In this document: piece after piece, positions 1 through 9,565 of the stretch
Position numbering within the stretch: the first letter of the stretch is position 1
Layout of the letters: the number at the start of each line of letters is the position of its first letter
From: Haliclystus octoradiatus
Taxonomy: Eukaryota > Cnidaria > Staurozoa > Stauromedusae > Haliclystidae
Direction: 5' to 3'
Assembly (NCBI GenBank): GCA_916610825.1
Contig: OU744448.1
Location: forward strand, 26,090,174-26,154,173
DNA length: 64,000 nt
Program-made: the position numbers and the translations under genes
Notes under the pieces: generated by a model
What the model was told of the DNA's origin: nothing
Databases searched by the model: none
Seen by the model: only the letters and a program-made list of their open reading frames with translations

Positions 1-731
1 AGAAAGAAGCGTGTTGAAGGTACACTTGATTTGCCAGTCGCAAGCAGAAGTAAAAATGACATCAATATTACTTTGCCTTTCAAAGATCAAATTTCAGCAA
101 ATTCACTTAAAAAGCAGCTATCTAATCTTAGTGGTAATATCGGCCAAATTATCAGACCGGTTTTCAACACTAGGAAAATTGTAGATGATTTGCGATTACG
201 TGAGCCAAAGCCACCGCTCTTGTCTCGTCAATGCGTTGTTTATTGTTTTCAATGTGACTTGTGTGATGCAAGTTATGTTGGCTTCACTTGCCAACACTTA
301 CATCAACGCATTGACGGACATACTGGATCGGCCATTGGATCACATCTTCGCCATTCACATGGTATTACCGTCCGCGATTGTCATCAAAACTTTCGAGTTA
401 TTAAAAAATGTAAGAACCGTTTTGATTGCCTCATTCATGAAATGCTTGCGATTCGGCAGATCAAGCCTACACTCAACACGCAATTAGACTCTGTTAAATC
501 CCGGCTCTTTGTTTGATCACTGACAGTCTTCCGTATCGATGTCTGTGAATTTAATTTAATTTAATTTAATCGCTCTATTAGAATTATGTCAATTAGTTTT
601 CTCTATATATTTTATGAAATTTTCAATATCACTCACTCGCCTGACGATGTTATTAAGAAGATAACGAAACGTTGCTAAATTATGTCTCTTTTATCGCTGT
701 CATTTGTCTCAAAATTAATAAGTAAAAATTT

Positions 732-735
<4 letters not shown>
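1..735 (+). mobile_element. Penelope-like element, inverted 3' partial copy (left flank)
   Basis: Plus-strand fragment of the same PLE that forms the minus-strand array to its right. Positions 1-516 encode the end of ORF2, in frame from base 1 to a TGA at 514-516. This part holds the GIY-YIG endonuclease: V-V-Y, two C-x2-C pairs, Y-V-G, R-I-D-G-H, then H-E-M-L-A-I-R and K-P-T-L-N. Positions 517-681 are the inter-unit spacer, here with an extra (TTTAA)n stretch near 550-571. Positions 682-735 are the first codons of the next ORF1, which runs straight into (AAT)n. The element starts outside the window. It points towards the minus-strand array, so the two meet tail to tail around the AAT tract. 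Confidence 0.9.
641..670 (+). ncRNA. Hammerhead-ribozyme-like motif in PLE spacer (copy 1)
   Basis: CTGACGA (641-647) is followed by a 5-bp hairpin (GTTAT 649-653 with ATAAC 661-665), then GAAAC (666-670). This is the box order and spacing of a hammerhead core (CUGANGA, stem II, GAAA). PLE terminal repeats are known to carry such ribozymes. One extra base (648) separates the first box from stem II, and I could not place a convincing stem I or cleavage site, so it may be degenerate. Confidence 0.4.

Positions 736-736
<1 letters not shown>

Positions 737-804
<68 letters not shown>
737..804. repeat. (AAT)n microsatellite at the PLE tail-to-tail junction
   Basis: About 22 copies of AAT lie between the two inward-facing PLE ends. 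It is the symmetry centre of a large inverted repeat: the arms on both sides carry the same ORF1 start, spacer and ORF2 3' end. Confidence 0.9.
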
Positions 805-805
<1 letters not shown>

Positions 806-863
806 TAATTAATAAATTTTTACTTATTAATTTTGAGACAAATGACAGCGATAAAAGAGACAT

Positions 864-1012
864 AATTTAGCAACGTTTCGTTATCTTCTTAATAACATCG
901 TCAGGCGAGTGAGTGATATTGAAAATTTCATAAAATATATAGAGAAAACTAATTAACATAATTCTAATAGAGCGTTGAATTCACAGACATCGATACGGAA
1001 GACTGTCAGTGA
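864..1012 (-). repeat. PLE inter-unit spacer / pseudo-LTR (copy downstream of unit A)
   Basis: The 149-bp non-coding block that separates ORF2 of one unit from ORF1 of the next. The same block is found at 3457-3605, 6050-6198 and (plus strand) 7688-7836 and 517-681. In this copy the motif matching the hammerhead-like core lies at 875-904. Confidence 0.85.
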
Positions 1013-2932
1013 TCAAACAAAGAGCCGGGATTTAACAGAGTCTAATTGCGTGTTGAGTGTAGGCTTGATCTGCCGAATTGCAAGCAAATCATGAATGAGG
1101 CAATCAAAACGGTTCTTACATTTTTTAATAACTCGAAAGTTTTGATGACAATCGCGGACGGTAATACCATGTGAATGGCAAAGATGTGATCCAATGGCCG
1201 ATCCAGTATGTCCGTCAATGCGTTGATGTAAGTGTTGGCAAGTGAAGCCAACATAACTTGCATCACACAAGTCACATTGAAAACAATAAACAACGCATTG
1301 ACGAGACAAGAGCGGTGGCTTTGGCTCACGTAATCGCAAATCATCTACAATTTTCCTAGTGTTGAAAACCGGTCTGATAATTTGGCCGATATTACCACTA
1401 AGATTAGATAGCTGCTTTTTAAGTGAATTTGCTGAAATTTGATCTTTGAAAGGCAAAGTAATATTGATGTCATTTTTACTTCTGCTTGCGACTGGCAAAT
1501 CAAGTGTACCTTCAACACGCTTCTTTCTAAATTTATTTACGTAAAACTCAATTAATTGACTAGGATACTTTAAGTCTAAAAATCTATTACGCACTATAGT
1601 GCACTCTTCATCAAAGTTTTTATCGGTTGATGAAAGCCGATTGGCACGATCTAGCATTGTAATCAGTAGTGCCTTCTTATAATTTGCATCAACATGACTC
1701 TGATAATGTAGTAATAATCCATTATCAGTAGGTTTATGATAAACACCAGTTTCAACTGTCTTATTAATAAATTTCATTGAAACGCCAAGAAAAGGTAATT
1801 TGTTATTCTCTGCGATTTCCATAGTGAATTTTAAAGCAGGATGTTCATTGTTTAACTTTTGTAGTAATTGATTAGCATCGTATAGGTTTGGCATAATTGT
1901 TAAAGTATCATCGACATAGCGATAATAATGTTCAGGAAGATCATTCTTTTCCTTTAGTCTATCTTCAATGTGACACATAAAAACATTTGCCATTAAGGGA
2001 CCCAAAGGGGAACCCATTGCCACGCCATCTATTTGTTCGAACAGCTCTCCTTGAAAAGTAAACAACTGATCTTTTGTGGCAATTTGAAGTAATTCTTTTA
2101 GATCATCTTTTGTTAAAGCTAGATCGTGTGTTTCATTAAACCAATTATCTGAGAAAGCTTTATCAACTAAAATATCTATGGTTTCATCGACAGGAACGTT
2201 TGTGAACAGGGACTCGACATCATAAGACACCATAATATCACCGGCTGCAGGCGTGAGAGTCCGAATAAAATTTGTGAATTCAAATATATCATCTACCATG
2301 TAATCATTCATTGACATGGGTTGTAGTTTTTCTTCTAACCACTTTGCCAATTTAAAATTATAGGAATTAGTGCTTGATAAAATTGGTCTCATCGCTAATA
2401 GAGGCTTATGTGTCTTAGGGAGACCATATATGTGGGCTAGCCTAGACCCTGTTGGCGATAGAGAATCAGCTATAGGTTTCGAGAAAATTCGTTTCAAGGC
2501 CTCCTGAACTTTTCTTTCCCTTTCCAGTAAAGGATGGTCAATTTTGCAAGGCCTACCCCTCGTCTTTTTGCTATTACAATTATATGGTCGGAACTTATCA
2601 GTTTTGTCGATAGACGCTTTGCGTAAGAGTCGCACGTATTCGCTATAGTCCATTACTACAACACCGTTTCCCTTATCAGGCTTCGTAATAATATTATCTT
2701 TCTTACTTTTCAGACTTTTTATTGCTCTAATTAGTTGTTTCGGAGCGGTAGGTCCTTTGTGTTGGCTGTAATTTATTGCTAAAGTCTTGAGGGTTGTAAG
2801 AGCGAGATCTTTTTGCTCAGATGAAAGGGACTGGTCAAGCCTCCAGCAAGCTTTTTCGAAACTAGCTAAGACATTACTTTCGTCAGTCATACTTCGACGA
2901 GGAAGGGAAAATTTGAGGCCTCTTGAAATCAC
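1013..2932 (-). CDS. PLE ORF2, unit A: reverse transcriptase + GIY-YIG endonuclease
   Basis: About 639 codons. The N-terminal part has the PLE signature D-K-G-N-G-V-V-V-M-D near residue 85. The RT palm follows: S-Y-D-V-E-S-L-F-T-N-V-P (motif A), D-G-V-A-M-G-S-P-L-G-P, and the catalytic Y-V-D-D in R-Y-V-D-D-T-L. The C-terminal ~130 residues form the GIY-YIG nuclease that cuts the target. The frame has no ATG at its left edge: its first codon in the upstream overlap is GTG, 4 bases shared with the ORF1 stop, so expression probably needs a frame change at 2941-2947. This copy has I-H-D-L-L-A-I-R where the other copies have I-H-E-M-L-A-I-R, replacing the acidic residue expected to be the catalytic glutamate of GIY-YIG. 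Confidence 0.9.
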   Translation of the reverse strand: MISRGLKFSLPRRSMTDESNVLASFEKACWRLDQSLSSEQKDLALTTLKTLAINYSQHKGPTAPKQLIRAIKSLKSKKDNIITKPDKGNGVVVMDYSEYVRLLRKASIDKTDKFRPYNCNSKKTRGRPCKIDHPLLERERKVQEALKRIFSKPIADSLSPTGSRLAHIYGLPKTHKPLLAMRPILSSTNSYNFKLAKWLEEKLQPMSMNDYMVDDIFEFTNFIRTLTPAAGDIMVSYDVESLFTNVPVDETIDILVDKAFSDNWFNETHDLALTKDDLKELLQIATKDQLFTFQGELFEQIDGVAMGSPLGPLMANVFMCHIEDRLKEKNDLPEHYYRYVDDTLTIMPNLYDANQLLQKLNNEHPALKFTMEIAENNKLPFLGVSMKFINKTVETGVYHKPTDNGLLLHYQSHVDANYKKALLITMLDRANRLSSTDKNFDEECTIVRNRFLDLKYPSQLIEFYVNKFRKKRVEGTLDLPVASRSKNDINITLPFKDQISANSLKKQLSNLSGNIGQIIRPVFNTRKIVDDLRLREPKPPLLSRQCVVYCFQCDLCDASYVGFTCQHLHQRIDGHTGSAIGSHLCHSHGITVRDCHQNFRVIKKCKNRFDCLIHDLLAIRQIKPTLNTQLDSVKSRLFV

Positions 2933-3456
2933 AAGCTTTTCAAAAAATGATAGTTGATAAAGGATAGGTTAACAATGTGCTTATGTACATCGGTATGATC
3001 ACGGCTCAACATTCTTGAAATTTTCTTAGTATGTACTGACATAACTTTTTCATACTGTAACTTTCTAATTTCAATTAAGTGTTTTAAGGATGACATATAT
3101 TGAACAACAGAATAGGCCTCACGTAATAATTGATAAGAAGAATTTATTTCAATTCTAATTCTTTCTAGATCTTTCAGTCTTAGATATATTTCTTCCTTTT
3201 TTACCTGTTGTTCGTAGGACCTTGATGATCTGGTCCATTTCCTTTTTGTTGAATTATCGACCTTAGCAAATGTTGGAATCAATCCAAGGTTGTTACATAG
3301 GTTGAGATATTCAATTGACGCCTCGCAGTTTACAAGGCGCCTGCTACATTTTTCAATTCTCCTGAAAAATTGTAGCTTGTTATCGCGTTTGAGTATTCTG
3401 ATTAATAAATTTTTACTTATTAATTTTGAGACAAATGACAGCGATAAAAGAGACAT
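2929..3456 (-). CDS. PLE ORF1, unit A (N-terminal part of the polyprotein)
   Basis: 175 codons from a true ATG at 3456. It is basic and rich in predicted helix (many K/R/E/L), with no recognised catalytic domain. It ends with H-I-V-N-L-S, which in PLEs normally continues straight into the (S/R)-G-L-K-F segment that here starts ORF2. So ORF1 is the N-terminal part of the usual single PLE protein, cut from ORF2 by a -1 frame offset. The stop TGA is at 2931-2929. The homopolymer T6 followed by G (minus strand, 2947-2941) lies just before it. Confidence 0.8.
   Translation of the reverse strand: MSLLSLSFVSKLISKNLLIRILKRDNKLQFFRRIEKCSRRLVNCEASIEYLNLCNNLGLIPTFAKVDNSTKRKWTRSSRSYEQQVKKEEIYLRLKDLERIRIEINSSYQLLREAYSVVQYMSSLKHLIEIRKLQYEKVMSVHTKKISRMLSRDHTDVHKHIVNLSFINYHFLKSL
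2941..2947 (-). promoter_or_regulatory. Candidate -1 ribosomal frameshift site (T TTT TTG), PLE unit A
   Basis: In the ORF1 frame the codons are CAT TTT TTG, so the heptamer T TTT TTG fits the X XXY YYZ form. A -1 slip here joins ORF1 to the RT frame, giving F-F-E-K-L-V-I-S-R-G-L-K-F, which looks like the conserved PLE sequence. The ORF1 stop is 9 bases further on. No pseudoknot was checked. A homopolymer deletion fixed in this family, or a sequencing error, would look the same. Confidence 0.4.
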
Positions 3457-3605
3457 AATTTAGCAACGTTTCGTTATCTTCTTAATAACATCGTCAGGCG
3501 AGTGAGTGATATTGAAAATTTCATAAAATATATAGAGAAAACTAATTAACATAATTCTAATAGAGCGTTAAATTCACAAACATCGATACGGAAGACTGTC
3601 AGTGA
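3457..3605 (-). repeat. PLE spacer / pseudo-LTR between units B and A
   Basis: 149 bp between the ORF2 stop of unit B (3606) and the ORF1 start of unit A (3456). It carries the hammerhead-like core at 3468-3497. Confidence 0.85.
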
Positions 3606-5525
3606 TCAAACAAAGAGCCGGGATTTAACAGAGTCTAATTGCGTGTTGAGTGTAGGCTTGATCTGCCGAATCGCAAGCATTTCATGAATGAGGCAATCAA
3701 AACGGTTCTTACATTTTTTAATAACTCGAAAGTTTTGATGACAATCGCGGACGGTAATACCATGTGAATGGCGAAGATGTGATCCAATGGCCGATCCAGT
3801 ATGTCCGTCAATGCGTTGATGTAAGTGTTGGCAAGTGAAGCCAACATAGCTTGCATCACACAAGTCACATTGAAAACAATAAACAACGCATTGACGAGAC
3901 AAGAGCGGTGGCTTTGGCTCACGTAATCGCAAATCATCTACAATTTTCCTAGTGTTGAAAACCGGTCTGATAATTTGGCCGATACTACCACTAAGACTAG
4001 ATAGCTGCTTTTTAAGTGAATTTGCTGAAATTTGATCTTTGAAAGGCAAAGTAATATTGATGTCATTTTTACTTCTGCTTGCGACTGGCAAATCAAGTGT
4101 ACCTTCAACACGCTTCTTTCTAAATTTATTTACGTAAAACTCAATTAATTGACTAGGATACTTTAAGTCTAAAAATCTATTACGCACTATAGTGCACTCT
4201 TCATCAAAGTTTTTATCGGTTGATGAAAGCCGATTGGCACAATCTGGCATTGTAATCAGTAGTGCCTTCTTATAATTTGCATCAACATGACTCTGATAAT
4301 GTAGTAATAATCCATTATCAGTAGGTTTATGATGAACACCAGTTTCAACTGTCTTATTAATAAATTTCATTGAAACGCCAAGAAAAGGTAATTTGTTATT
4401 CTCTGCGATTTCCATAGTGAATTTTAAAGCAGGATGTTCATTGTTTAACTTTTGTAGTAATTGATTAGCATCGTATAGGTTTGGCATAATTGTTAAAGTA
4501 TCATCGACATAGCGATAATAATGTTCAGGAAGATCATTCTTTTCCTTTAGTCTATCTTCAATGTGACACATAAAAACATTTGCCATTAAGGGACCCAAAG
4601 GGGAACCCATTGCCACGCCATCTATTTGTTCGAACAGCTCTCCTTGAAAAGTAAACAACTGATCTTTTGTGGCAATTTGAAGTAATTCTTTTAGATCATC
4701 TTTTGTTAAAGCTAGATCGTGTGTTTCATTAAACCAATTATCTGAGAAAGCTTTATCAACTAAAATATCTATGGTTTCATCGACAGGAACGTTTGTGAAC
4801 AGGGACTCGACATCATAAGACACCATAATATCACCGGCTGCAGGCGTGAGAGTCCGAATAAAATTTGTGAATTCAAATATATCATCTACCATGTAATCAT
4901 TCATTGACATGGGTTGTAGTTTTTCTTCTAACCACTTTGCCAATTTAAAATTATAGGAATTAGTGCTTGATAAAATTGGTCTCATCGCTAATAGAGGCTT
5001 ATGTGTCTTAGGGAGACCATATATGTGGGCTAGCCTAGACCCTGTTGGCGATAGAGAATCAGCTATAGGTTTCGAGAAAATTCGTTTCAAGGCCTCCTGA
5101 ACTTTTCTTTCCCTTTCCAGTAAAGGATGGTCAATTTTGCAAGGCCTACCCCTCGTCTTTTTGCTATTACAATTATATGGTCGGAACTTATCAGTTTTGT
5201 CGATAGACGCTTTGCGTAAGAGTCGCACGTATTCGCTATAGTCCATTACTACAACACCGTTTCCCTTATCAGGCTTCGTAATAATATTATCTTTCTTACT
5301 TTTCAGACTTTTTATTGCTCTAATTAGTTGTTTCGGAGCGGTAGGTCCTTTGTGTTGGCTGTAATTTATTGCTAAAGTCTTGAGGGTTGTAAGAGCGAGA
5401 TCTTTTTGCTCAGATGAAAGGGACTGGTCAAGCCTCCAGCAAGCTTTTTCGAAACTAGCTAAGACATTACTTTCGTCAGTCATACTTCGACGAGGAAGGG
5501 AAAATTTGAGGCCTCTTGAAATCAC
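3606..5525 (-). CDS. PLE ORF2, unit B: reverse transcriptase + GIY-YIG endonuclease
   Basis: 639 codons, co-linear with unit A and different at only a few residues (for example H-H-K-P-T-D for Y-H-K-P-T-D, and P-D-C-A-N for L-D-R-A-N). The RT motif Y-V-D-D, the D-K-G motif and all GIY-YIG positions are present, including the H-E-M-L motif with its glutamate. It has no internal stop, so it is the best candidate for an active enzyme in the array. As in unit A its frame opens without an ATG and overlaps the ORF1 stop by four bases. Confidence 0.9.
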   Translation of the reverse strand: MISRGLKFSLPRRSMTDESNVLASFEKACWRLDQSLSSEQKDLALTTLKTLAINYSQHKGPTAPKQLIRAIKSLKSKKDNIITKPDKGNGVVVMDYSEYVRLLRKASIDKTDKFRPYNCNSKKTRGRPCKIDHPLLERERKVQEALKRIFSKPIADSLSPTGSRLAHIYGLPKTHKPLLAMRPILSSTNSYNFKLAKWLEEKLQPMSMNDYMVDDIFEFTNFIRTLTPAAGDIMVSYDVESLFTNVPVDETIDILVDKAFSDNWFNETHDLALTKDDLKELLQIATKDQLFTFQGELFEQIDGVAMGSPLGPLMANVFMCHIEDRLKEKNDLPEHYYRYVDDTLTIMPNLYDANQLLQKLNNEHPALKFTMEIAENNKLPFLGVSMKFINKTVETGVHHKPTDNGLLLHYQSHVDANYKKALLITMPDCANRLSSTDKNFDEECTIVRNRFLDLKYPSQLIEFYVNKFRKKRVEGTLDLPVASRSKNDINITLPFKDQISANSLKKQLSSLSGSIGQIIRPVFNTRKIVDDLRLREPKPPLLSRQCVVYCFQCDLCDASYVGFTCQHLHQRIDGHTGSAIGSHLRHSHGITVRDCHQNFRVIKKCKNRFDCLIHEMLAIRQIKPTLNTQLDSVKSRLFV

Positions 5526-6049
5526 AAGCTTTTCAAAAAATGATAGTTGATAAAGGATAGGTTAACAATGTGCTTATGTACATCGGTATGATCACGGCTC
5601 AACATTCTTGAAATTTTCTTAGTATGTACTGACATAACTTTTTCATACTGTAACTTTCTAATTTCAATTAAGTGTTTTAAGGATGACATATATTGAACAA
5701 CAGAATAGGCCTCACGTAATAATTGATAAGAAGAATTTATTTCAATTCTAATTCTTTCTAGATCTTTCAGTCTTAGATATATTTCTTCCTTTTTTACCTG
5801 TTGTTCGTAGGACCTTGATGATCTGGTCCATTTCCTTTTTGTTGAATTATCGACCTTAGCAAATGTTGGAATCAATCCAAGGTTGTTACATAGGTTGAGA
5901 TATTCAATTGACGCCTCGCAGTTTACAAGGCGCCTGCTACATTTTTCAATTCTCCTGAAAAATTGTAGCTTGTTATCGCGTTTGAGTATTCTGATTAATA
6001 AATTTTTACTTATTAATTTTGAGACAAATGACAGCGATAAAAGAGACAT
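5522..6049 (-). CDS. PLE ORF1, unit B
   Basis: 175 codons, with the same protein as in unit A. ATG at 6049, TGA at 5522-5524. The same T6G heptamer lies at 5534-5540, so the frame offset is shared by both full units. The role is that of the N-terminal extension of PLE reverse transcriptases; the function is not known in detail. Confidence 0.8.
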   Translation of the reverse strand: MSLLSLSFVSKLISKNLLIRILKRDNKLQFFRRIEKCSRRLVNCEASIEYLNLCNNLGLIPTFAKVDNSTKRKWTRSSRSYEQQVKKEEIYLRLKDLERIRIEINSSYQLLREAYSVVQYMSSLKHLIEIRKLQYEKVMSVHTKKISRMLSRDHTDVHKHIVNLSFINYHFLKSL

Positions 6050-6198
6050 AATTTAGCAACGTTTCGTTATCTTCTTAATAACATCGTCAGGCGAGTGAGT
6101 GATATTGAAAATTTCATAAAATATATAGAGAAAACTAATTAACATAATTCTAATAGAGCGTTAAATTCACAAACATCGATACGGAAGACTGTCAGTGA
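6050..6198 (-). repeat. PLE spacer / pseudo-LTR between truncated unit C and unit B
   Basis: Third tandem copy of the 149-bp spacer; hammerhead-like core at 6061-6090. Confidence 0.85.
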
Positions 6199-7284
6199 TC
6201 AAACAAAGAGCCGGGATTTAACAGAGTCTAATTGCGTGTTGAGTGTAGGCTTGATCTGCCGAATCGCAAGCATTTCATGAATGAGGCAATCAAAACGGTT
6301 CTTACATTTTTTAATAACTCGAAAGTTTTGATGACAATCGCGGACGGTAATACCATGTGAATGGCGAAGATGTGATCCAATGGCCGATCCAGTATGTCCG
6401 TCAATGCGTTGATGTAAGTGTTGGCAAGTGAAGCCAACATAGCTTGCATCACACAAGTCACATTGAAAACAATAAACAACGCATTGACGAGACAAGAGCG
6501 GTGGCTTTGGCTCACGTAATCGCAAATCATCTACAATTTTCCTAGTGTTGAAAACCGGTCTGATAATTTGGCCGATACTACCACTAAGACTAGATAGCTG
6601 CTTTTTAAGTGAATTTGCTGAAATTTGATCTTTGAAAGGCAAAGTAATATTGATGTCATTTTTACTTCTGCTTGCGACTGGCAAATCAAGTGTACCTTCA
6701 ACACGCTTCTTTCTAAATTTATTTACGTAAAACTCAATTAATTGACTAGGATACTTTAAGTCTAAAAATCTATTACGCACTATAGTGCACTCTTCATCAA
6801 AGTTTTTATCGGTTGATGAAAGCCGATTGGCACAATCTGGCATTGTAATCAGTAGTGCCTTCTTATAATTTGCATCAACATGACTCTGATAATGTAGTAA
6901 TAATCCATTATCAGTAGGTTTATGATGAACACCAGTTTCAACTGTCTTATTAATAAATTTCATTGAAACGCCAAGAAAAGGTAATTTGTTATTCTCTGCG
7001 ATTTCCATAGTGAATTTTAAAGCAGGATGTTCATTGTTTAACTTTTGTAGTAATTGATTAGCATCGTATAGGTTTGGCATAATTGTTAAAGTATCATCGA
7101 CATAGCGATAATAATGTTCAGGAAGATCATTCTTTTCCTTTAGTCTATCTTCAATGTGACACATAAAAACATTTGCCATTAAGGGACCCAAAGGGGAACC
7201 CATTGCCACGCCATCTATTTGTTCGAACAGCTCTCCTTGAAAAGTAAACAACTGATCTTTTGTGGCAATTTGAAGTAATTCTTT
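6199..7284 (-). pseudogene. PLE ORF2, unit C, 5'-truncated
   Basis: Encodes the PLE protein from about K-E-L-L-Q-I-A-T-K-D to the end: the second half of the RT domain with Y-V-D-D, then GIY-YIG. It matches unit B rather than unit A (it shares P-D-C-A-N and S-S-L-S-G-S). The open frame can be read a little past 7284, but that part is the complement of the inverted plus-strand copy and not PLE protein. Confidence 0.88.
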
Positions 7285-7869
7285 GCAGCTATCTAATCTT
7301 AGTGGTAATATCGGCCAAATTATCAGACCGGTTTTCAACACTAGGAAAATTGTAGATGATTTGCGATTACGTGAGCCAAAGCCACCGCTCTTGTCTCGTC
7401 AATGCGTTGTTTATTGTTTTCAATGTGACTTGTGTGATGCAAGTTATGTTGGCTTCACTTGCCAACACTTACATCAACGCATTGACGGACATACTGGATC
7501 GGCCATTGGATCACATCTTCGCCATTCACATGGTATTACCGTCCGCGATTGTCATCAAAACTTTCGAGTTATTAAAAAATGTAAGAACCGTTTTGATTGC
7601 CTCATTCATGAAATGCTTGCGATTCGGCAGATCAAGCCTACACTCAACACGCAATTAGACTCTGTTAAATCCCGGCTCTTTGTTTGATCACTGACAGTCT
7701 TCCGTATCGATGTCTGTGAATTTAACGCTCTATTAGAATTATGTTAATTAGTTTTCTCTATATATTTTATGAAATTTTCAATATCACTCACTCGCCTGAC
7801 GATGTTATTAAGAAGATAACGAAACGTTGCTAAATTATGTCTCTTTTATCGCTGTCATTTGTCTCAAAA
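7285..7869 (+). mobile_element. Penelope-like element, inverted 3' partial copy (right flank)
   Basis: Starts abruptly at 7285 in the middle of ORF2 (Q-L-S-N-L-S-G-N-I-G), head to head with truncated unit C. It runs through the GIY-YIG end (stop 7685-7687), the 149-bp spacer (7688-7836) and the start of ORF1 (7837 to about 7869, M-S-L-L-S-L-S-F-V-S-K), then into a long (AAT)n. The hammerhead-like core is at 7796-7825. It resembles the left plus-strand fragment more than unit A. Confidence 0.9.

Positions 7870-9565
<1,696 letters not shown>

Larger units (their letters stand above)
805..7284 (-). mobile_element. Penelope-like retroelement, head-to-tail array of 2 full units plus one 5'-truncated unit
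   Basis: Reading the minus strand from 7284 down: a unit truncated at its 5' side (ORF2 from about K-E-L-L-Q to its end at 6199), spacer, complete ORF1 and ORF2 (6049-3606), spacer, complete ORF1 and ORF2 (3456-1013), spacer, and an ORF1 start cut off at about 805 by (AAT)n. ORF2 ends lie at 1013, 3606 and 6199, giving an exact 2593-bp period. Copies are nearly identical with a few scattered changes. PLEs are known for tandem partial copies and an inverted 5' fragment, and both are seen here. A recent insertion or a local circular/tandem amplification fits; assembly duplication cannot be excluded. Confidence 0.92.
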
